64,000 nucleotides of DNA from the NCBI RefSeq assembly GCF_004342905.1, contig NZ_SMAN01000013.1:1-64000 (forward strand), given 5' to 3'. This document shows positions 58,760 through 64,000 of this stretch, in pieces. The stretch comes from Melghiribacillus thermohalophilus. GTDB lineage: Bacteria; Bacillota; Bacilli; Bacillales; Alkalibacillaceae. The notes under the pieces were generated by a model. That model was given only the letters and a program-made list of their open reading frames with translations. It had not been told where the DNA came from and did no database searches. The position numbers and the translations under genes are program-made. Every line of letters starts with the position of its first letter. The stretch's first letter is position 1.

Positions 58760-59806
58760 TTACTCCGTATAAAAGGTAAAGGATGTTGATGTCTCAAAGG
58801 TTTGCTCCGGCTTCAGGATAACGGATGGAAGCCCTTCATATAAAAGAGAAGCTGGATGCCTCTGGGTTTCAATACACAGTCCCCCATATTTTTTTGCGTA
58901 ACCTTCCCGCAGAAGGAAAGATTCATCCAGATTATTTCCAGTATACATCACCATTCCCGGTTCATCCGACTCAACCACCATCACCCTGCCGCTAATCTTC
59001 TCCTTTACCTTTACTTTCTCTTTTTCCTGCTGTTCAAAAAGAAAATAATGGTCATACCCGTTTCCAACAATCCTGTTCTGCGGATGAGCAGACTGGATTC
59101 CATCCCTGATTCTGCGCCATGAACGGAAATCAAAAGGAGTTTGTTCTACATCAAGCCGCTTGCCTGTTGGGAGTAATACCTCATCCAGTTCCAGAAAACT
59201 TCCACTTTTAAGCTGAACTTCATGTTTTTCTATCGTGTCTTTAACATCTCCACTTAAGTTAAAATAGGTATGATTGGTCAGTGCCAGGGGAGTTATCTCG
59301 TCCGTCTCAGCTCTGTACGTAATCCTGAACTCATTCCAATCATAAAGTTCATATCTCACTTGAACAGTTACATTTCCAGGATACCCACCTTCCCCGTCTG
59401 GGCTTGTGTGAGAAAGAATGACCCCGGCTGAATAATCCGATTGAAAAGGCACCGCATCCCATAACACCTGATGAAAATGGGTATTTCCTCCATGCAGGTG
59501 ATGGGATCCTTCATTCGCACCCAGGTGAAATGTGCGGCCTCTTAAGACAAACTGTGCATCTCGAATCCTTCCGGCTACCCTGCCGATGATCGCGCCGAAA
59601 AACGCAGGGTTTTCAATATAATCACGGTAATGTTTATAGCCAAGCACGATATTTTCCACCAATCCATTTCGGTCTGGAACACGAATTTGTGTAATGATTC
59701 CTCCAAAATTGAGAACCTCAACTGTCATTTTTCGATTGTTTTCAATATGAAAAAGTTTCCATCTTTGGCCGTCTGTCACCTTGATCATTTTTGTATTTAC
59801 CTTCAC
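58760..59806 (-). CDS. aldose 1-epimerase (mutarotase)
   Basis: 348 aa. Interconverts alpha and beta anomers of free aldoses, here presumably xylose for XylA. Motifs are FGGIITQIRVPDRNG, GRVAGRIRDAQFVLRG, GSHHLHGGNTHFHQVLWDA (catalytic His region), LALTNHTYFNLSG and GNGYDHYFLFE with the late CIETQRHPASLLY carrying the catalytic Glu. GTG start at 59806 with AAAGGA upstream; an ATG six codons later is an alternative. Lies between xylB and the aldo/keto reductase gene. Confidence 0.93.
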   Translation of the reverse strand: MKVNTKMIKVTDGQRWKLFHIENNRKMTVEVLNFGGIITQIRVPDRNGLVENIVLGYKHYRDYIENPAFFGAIIGRVAGRIRDAQFVLRGRTFHLGANEGSHHLHGGNTHFHQVLWDAVPFQSDYSAGVILSHTSPDGEGGYPGNVTVQVRYELYDWNEFRITYRAETDEITPLALTNHTYFNLSGDVKDTIEKHEVQLKSGSFLELDEVLLPTGKRLDVEQTPFDFRSWRRIRDGIQSAHPQNRIVGNGYDHYFLFEQQEKEKVKVKEKISGRVMVVESDEPGMVMYTGNNLDESFLLREGYAKKYGGLCIETQRHPASLLYEGLPSVILKPEQTFETSTSFTFYTE

Positions 59807-59834
59807 CTGAAATCATTCCTTTTAAAGCTTTAGA

Positions 59835-61334
59835 TTACTGCCGAAATGGCGCAAGCTGTTCATTCAGATCTTTTGTTTGCTTATATATCTTCTGATAAAT
59901 GGAAAATAGCCCTTTGTACCTTTCTGCCTGCTCAGGATTCGGATGAATGACTTCTTCCGTCTGGATAAATTGTGATGCACACTCCGACAAAGACTTAAAC
60001 CAGCCCAGTCCATAGGCTGCAAGCATGGCTGCTCCCATTCCAGGTCCCTGCTCACTTGCCAGTTTCACAATATCCGCTTGAAAAATATCCGCCTGAATCT
60101 GAAGCCAGTTCCGGTTTTTGGCTCCACCGCCTATCGAAATAATCGAATCAACGTTCTTCCCATTTTTTCGAAACATTTCAATGGATTCTTTTAAAGAAAA
60201 AGTAATTCCCTCAACAACCGCTCGGACAAAATGAGCCCGCTTATGAGAACTATCCATACCGATGAAACTGCCCCGGATGAGGGCATCCGTATGGGGTGTC
60301 CTTTCTCCGACGATATACGGGGTAAACAGGAGACCATTGGCTCCGGCAGGAACATCTGACAGATCAGCAAGCAGATTTTCAAATTCTTCCTCATGAGCAA
60401 AGGTCTCCTTGAACCAGTTCAGACTGTAACCTGCTGCAAGGGTTACACCCATGGAATAAAAAGCCCCTTCTTTCCCGTGGTTAAAAAAATGAACTTTCCC
60501 CTGGTAATCTTTGCTTCCGTCCTCTTCATATGACAGGACGACCCCAGAAGTTCCAATACTGCATAGCGTTTTTCCTTCTTCAAGGATCCCGGACCCGATG
60601 GCTCCACAGGCATTGTCCGCTCCACCGGCAAACACTTTCGTTTTCGGACTCAGGCCTGTTTGCTCCGCCACACTCCCTGAAAGAGTGCCAACGAATTCAT
60701 GGGATTCGATAAGCGGCGGACACAGGGAAGAATCAATGTTTAAACGGCCGCAAATCTCACTACTCCATGTTTTAGCGGAAATATCCAAAAGCCCCGTACC
60801 TGCTGCATCTGAATAATCCATATGAATCTGATTGGTCAGACGGTACCGAACATAATCCTTCGGGAGCAAAAACACTTCAGCCTGTTGATAAATGTCAGGT
60901 TCATTCTCCTTTACCCACAATAGTTTAGGAAGGGTAAATCCCTCCAGTGCCAGATTTTTTGTAATATCAATATAGCGGTCTTTTCCTACCTTTGCGTATA
61001 TGTCCTGGCACTGTCTCGTCGTCCGGGTATCATTCCACAAAATGGCATTTCGCAATACATTCCGTTTATAGTCGAGCAGCACCAGTCCGTGCATCTGTCC
61101 CGAAAAACTCAGGCCCTCAATAGCTGAAGGATCTTCTGAAAAACGCTCCACCAGCTGCTTTAATGCTTCTACTGTCTGTGTTATCCATTCCTCCGGATTT
61201 TGCTCACTGTACCCCGCCTTCTCCTGGATTAAAGGATATGGCCGGGACACCTGATCCACAACGACTCCTTCTTGATTCACAAGAAGAACCTTTACCGCAC
61301 TCGTGCCAAGATCTACGCCAATCACATACTTCAT
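59835..61334 (-). CDS. xylB: xylulokinase XylB
   Basis: 499 aa. Phosphorylates D-xylulose to xylulose 5-phosphate. FGGY-family features: KYVIGVDLGTSAVKVLLVNQEG at the N-terminus, SGQMHGLVLLD with ILWNDTRTTRQ, LPKDYVRYRLTNQIHMDYSDAAGTGLLD, FAGGADNACGAIGSGI, and ISIGGGAKNRNWLQIQADIFQADIVKLASEQGPGMGAAMLAAYGLGW. GGAGGG lies 7 nt before the ATG at 61334. Downstream of xylA by 66 bp. Confidence 0.96.
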   Translation of the reverse strand: MKYVIGVDLGTSAVKVLLVNQEGVVVDQVSRPYPLIQEKAGYSEQNPEEWITQTVEALKQLVERFSEDPSAIEGLSFSGQMHGLVLLDYKRNVLRNAILWNDTRTTRQCQDIYAKVGKDRYIDITKNLALEGFTLPKLLWVKENEPDIYQQAEVFLLPKDYVRYRLTNQIHMDYSDAAGTGLLDISAKTWSSEICGRLNIDSSLCPPLIESHEFVGTLSGSVAEQTGLSPKTKVFAGGADNACGAIGSGILEEGKTLCSIGTSGVVLSYEEDGSKDYQGKVHFFNHGKEGAFYSMGVTLAAGYSLNWFKETFAHEEEFENLLADLSDVPAGANGLLFTPYIVGERTPHTDALIRGSFIGMDSSHKRAHFVRAVVEGITFSLKESIEMFRKNGKNVDSIISIGGGAKNRNWLQIQADIFQADIVKLASEQGPGMGAAMLAAYGLGWFKSLSECASQFIQTEEVIHPNPEQAERYKGLFSIYQKIYKQTKDLNEQLAPFRQ

Positions 61335-61400
61335 AGCCGTTCCCTCCATATATAATAAGGGCCAACCAGCAGAGCTGGTCAGCCTGTTTTCATATATTCG

Positions 61401-62717
61401 TTAAAATGCGCTCAGCAAATATTGATTAATGGTGGCTTTGATGAGTTCCTGATGACCGGATTCATTTTCAATCTGATCGTTTTTCAGCGCATATTTTGCG
61501 AGTTTGTTGAAATCGGTTTTTCCTTCTACGATATCCTTGCCAATTCCTTCGCGGAAGCTCTGATAACGTTTTTCGACAACTCGATCCAGGACGCCATCCT
61601 GAATCAGATTATGAGCCACTTTTAAACCGACCGCAAAACTGTCCATTCCGGCAATATGGGCATAAAACAAGTCTTCCGGTTGAAAGGATGCACGGCGTAC
61701 TTTTGCGTCAAAATTTAGACCTCCCGGGTTAAGACCGCCATTTTTCAAAATTTCATACATGGCAAGAGTCGTAGAATATAAATCTGTCGGAAACTCATCG
61801 GTATCCCAGCCTAATAGCAGGTCACCCTGGTTGGCATCCACAGAGCCCAGCATATGATGGATACGGGCATAACGAAGCTCATGTTCAAACGTGTGGCCCG
61901 CAAGAGTGGCATGATTAGCCTCGATGTTAAACTTAAAATATGGGTCCAGTTCATAGGTTTTCAAAAACGCAAGGCCGGATGCTACATCAAAATCATACTG
62001 GTGTTTGGTCGGTTCTTTTGGTTTCGGCTCAATTAAAAATTGTCCGTCAAAGCCGATTTCTTTCGCATAATCAACCGCCATATGGAAAAAACGACCCAGA
62101 TTATCCAGTTCCAGTTTCATATCGGTGTTCAGCAGGGTTTCATATCCTTCACGACCGCCCCAGAACACATAGTTTTCGGCACCCAGCTCTTTCCCGATTT
62201 CCAGTCCCTTTTTCACTTTGGCTGCGGTATAGGCGAACACATCTGCATGATTGGACGAAGCCGCTCCATGGGTAAAACGGGGGTGGGTAAACATATTGGC
62301 TGTATTCCAGAGCAGTTTCACACCGCTGTCTTTCATGTAACCTTTGATCATCGTTACGATTTCGTCGAGGTTTTTAAAAGTTTCCGCCAGGGTCTCCCCC
62401 TCTGGTGCAATGTCGACATCATGAAAACAGAAATAGGATACGCCCAGCTTTTCAAAAAATTCAAAGGCCGCCTCCACCCTTGCTTTCGCAAGATCCATTC
62501 CTTTCAGATGATTCCATGGACGAAGGTGGATGCCGGAACCAAAGGGATCGGATCCATCTCCAGTAAAAGTATGCCAGTAGGCGATGGAGAAACGAAGATG
62601 TTCGGCCATTGTTTTGTCTCCTACTTTTTCATTGGGATGATAATATTTAAATGCGAGCGGATTGGTAGATTTAGGCCCCTCGTATGCGATTCGGTTTACA
62701 TGTTCAAAATATGCCAT
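61401..62717 (-). CDS. xylA: xylose isomerase XylA
   Basis: 438-aa class II enzyme converting D-xylose to D-xylulose. Active-site His99 and Asp102 are in [13 protein letters not shown]; the metal ligands lie in [19 protein letters not shown], LLIxxDxxE-like [11 protein letters not shown] and [27 protein letters not shown] is the second signature. It begins the xylA-xylB-mutarotase-AKR run and is divergent from a YesL gene. I found no clear XylR operator in the 120-bp divergent region. Confidence 0.97.
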   Translation of the reverse strand: MAYFEHVNRIAYEGPKSTNPLAFKYYHPNEKVGDKTMAEHLRFSIAYWHTFTGDGSDPFGSGIHLRPWNHLKGMDLAKARVEAAFEFFEKLGVSYFCFHDVDIAPEGETLAETFKNLDEIVTMIKGYMKDSGVKLLWNTANMFTHPRFTHGAASSNHADVFAYTAAKVKKGLEIGKELGAENYVFWGGREGYETLLNTDMKLELDNLGRFFHMAVDYAKEIGFDGQFLIEPKPKEPTKHQYDFDVASGLAFLKTYELDPYFKFNIEANHATLAGHTFEHELRYARIHHMLGSVDANQGDLLLGWDTDEFPTDLYSTTLAMYEILKNGGLNPGGLNFDAKVRRASFQPEDLFYAHIAGMDSFAVGLKVAHNLIQDGVLDRVVEKRYQSFREGIGKDIVEGKTDFNKLAKYALKNDQIENESGHQELIKATINQYLLSAF

Positions 62718-62837
62718 TACTCATTCTCCTTTTCTTCTTAGTTTAGAAACGTTCATTGATAATATGGTTGGTGAAGTCCCCGGGCTTCCGTTATAATGAA
62801 AGTCGTGAAATGAATTTTTTGTTCCGAGGGGATCACC

Positions 62838-63455
62838 ATGAAAAAATACGGACAATTCATCTATACCATCAGTGAATGGATCATGAAACTGGCCTGGATA
62901 CATCTTTTATGGATCATATTTACATTTACTGGTTTGATTTTTATCGGTTTTCTTCCATCCACTGTCGCCCTTTACAGCATCACGCGTAAATGGATTCAGG
63001 GAAAAACAGATTTTCCTGTATTCCAGACATACTGGCAAATCTACAAAAAGGAGTTTTTTCGGGCGAATCAATTGCTTCTGGCTATTGTTCCATTAACTGC
63101 CCTGACTGCGGCAGACATCCTGTTTTTGACACAAAGCACTACCATGACTGCCGTACACATTCCGGTACTTGTATCGATTAGTTTTTTCATCCTGTTTTTT
63201 CTGTATTTAATTCCGGCTTTTGTGCATTTTGATGTGCCGTTTATTCAGCTTTTAAAAAATGCATTTCTCATCATGCTGATCAGTCCTTTGCATGACTTGC
63301 TCCTTTTCGTGAGCATTACTTCTCTGGCCGTCATTTACTGGTATTTACCTGGAATTCCGTTTTTCTTTGGGACGAGTCTGCTTGCATGGATCAATGTATG
63401 GATTGTCTTACATGCGTTTAATCGGGTATTACAAAAGAAAAAGTCCGCAGCTTAA
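62838..63455 (+). CDS. YesL/DUF624 family membrane protein (second)
   Basis: 205 aa, about five membrane helices, with the family N-terminus IYTISEWIMKLAWIHLLWIIFTFTGLIFIGFLPSTVALYSITRKWIQG. It is divergent from xylA and converges on the GH52 gene, whose stop codon overlaps its own. GAGGGGA-type site before the ATG. Paralogous to 51920-52522. Confidence 0.87.
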   Translation: MKKYGQFIYTISEWIMKLAWIHLLWIIFTFTGLIFIGFLPSTVALYSITRKWIQGKTDFPVFQTYWQIYKKEFFRANQLLLAIVPLTALTAADILFLTQSTTMTAVHIPVLVSISFFILFFLYLIPAFVHFDVPFIQLLKNAFLIMLISPLHDLLLFVSITSLAVIYWYLPGIPFFFGTSLLAWINVWIVLHAFNRVLQKKKSAA

Positions 63456-64000
63456 CCTTGTTCCTCCAGCCACAAAATACTGGTGACGCCCCTAGGATAA
63501 TATTTGCTCGCGGATATTTTCCCGCTGATGATCTGGTCACTCCAGCTCCAGACGGACAATTCTGGATGGGTGAGCCACTTCACATGGGCGCGGTCTGCTT
63601 CTTTCCCTTTTTCATCCCATGGAAGACCCAATATTTTCCGGGCAATAAACTGATTAAGATAAATTTTGCTCAACCATGAATTGTTACTCTTAGAGGATAG
63701 TTTCCATCCTCCATCTTCAAACAAGCAGACTCCCTTTTTTAGAATCGTTTTAAGATGCTGTTTCAGCGCACGGATATAGTCCCCATATGGCCCATCCTCA
63801 TGGACAGCTTCCCTCAGACCGGCGATGTACGGATAAACCAGCCCTTCAATAGCAGGAATGATTTTCGATTGATTTCCGCCTTCAAACACTGCGGGTATAT
63901 ACCCGGCATCGGTCATGTGGGAAGTAATGGTTTTGGCACTTTTAGCCGCCTGTTCTCCTGCTATTTCTGCCAGACCCTCTTCTCCCTGTTTCGCAAAGAG
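63452..64000 (-). CDS. GH52 beta-xylosidase, C-terminal part (runs off the window)
   Basis: The visible 182 codons stay open to the right edge, so the 5' end is outside. The sequence is characteristic of glycoside hydrolase family 52, which removes xylose from xylo-oligosaccharides: REAVHEDGPYGDYIRALKQH, CLFEDGGWKLSSKSNNSWLSK, LTHPELSVWSWSDQIISGKI and ending SKYYPRGVTSILWLEEQG. With XylA, XylB and the importer this makes a complete route from xylo-oligosaccharide to xylulose 5-phosphate. Confidence 0.93.
   Translation of the reverse strand, partial: LFAKQGEEGLAEIAGEQAAKSAKTITSHMTDAGYIPAVFEGGNQSKIIPAIEGLVYPYIAGLREAVHEDGPYGDYIRALKQHLKTILKKGVCLFEDGGWKLSSKSNNSWLSKIYLNQFIARKILGLPWDEKGKEADRAHVKWLTHPELSVWSWSDQIISGKISASKYYPRGVTSILWLEEQG

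Noticed and set aside
62718-62837. XylR operator or CRE before xylA
   Set aside because: GAAACGTTC is present but does not fit the XylR or CRE consensus well enough, and none of the LacI-type palindromes occurs here.

Overview
The window reads as a chromosomal segment of a motile, sugar-using member of the Bacillales (Bacillaceae type). The main reason is gene order. Read on the minus strand, degS-degU-degV-comFA-comFC-yvyF-flgM-flgN-flgK-flgL-yviE-fliW-csrA-hag-flaG-fliD-fliS-fliT follows the Bacillus subtilis late-flagellar/competence region, with yvyE, an LCP-family gene and tagO adjoining it as they do there. Low-GC codon use, strong AGGAGG-type ribosome-binding sites, SigD promoters of the form TAAA-N15-(G/T)(T/C)CGATAT and a GH52 beta-xylosidase fit the same group. 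I cannot name the genus.

Layout. 1-860: an IS200/IS605-type element with an intact TnpA, placed just past the end of the flagellar operon. 860-13640: late flagellar genes on the minus strand, including the FliW-CsrA-flagellin homeostasis module and two Maf-type flagellin glycosyltransferases flanking a 122-aa-class unknown gene. 13790-19255: ComF competence proteins, DegV, and the DegS/DegU two-component system. 19445-23220: IMPACT-family protein, LCP ligase, TagO and two candidate small proteins. 23360-28550: a heterodimeric ABC exporter and an RsmF-like rRNA methyltransferase. 28630-29220: a decayed type 2 isopentenyl-diphosphate isomerase gene. 29320-43200: a nitrogen-scavenging block with 5-oxoprolinase PxpABC, a nitrilase-family amidase, a split chromate transporter, a cytoplasmic-type gamma-glutamyltransferase, and an XRE-cupin regulator heading hyuA-hyuB-cupin-NCS1 permease. 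A 21-bp minisatellite lies between the chromate and gamma-glutamyltransferase genes. 43300-50400: a secreted acidic coiled-coil protein under a predicted cyclic-di-GMP riboswitch, galU, an XRE regulator with paired operators, a degenerate EAL protein, a GT8 glycosyltransferase and several small or broken genes. 50500-64000: a xylan/xylose module with GH1 beta-glycosidase, YesL proteins, a LacI regulator, a sugar ABC importer, an aldo/keto reductase, mutarotase, xylB, xylA and a GH52 beta-xylosidase running off the right edge.

How the parts work together. SigD promoters, several with their -35 box on the stop codon of the gene before, drive flgM, hag, the maf operon and flaG-fliD. CsrA is predicted to repress hag through a hairpin and the ribosome-binding site of its leader, and FliW couples this to flagellin export. 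The xylan module appears to be controlled by the local LacI-family repressor through three near-identical palindromes (GGAAACCGRTTT core), plus a CRE. Dispersed inverted-repeat sequences with the core GTGCCTGTCACYTGTCGA sit between genes at five places. No rRNA, tRNA or CRISPR array was seen. The least explained elements are the riboswitch-controlled coiled-coil protein, the 21-bp minisatellite, the small gene between the maf paralogues and several small genes of 49-53 codons.
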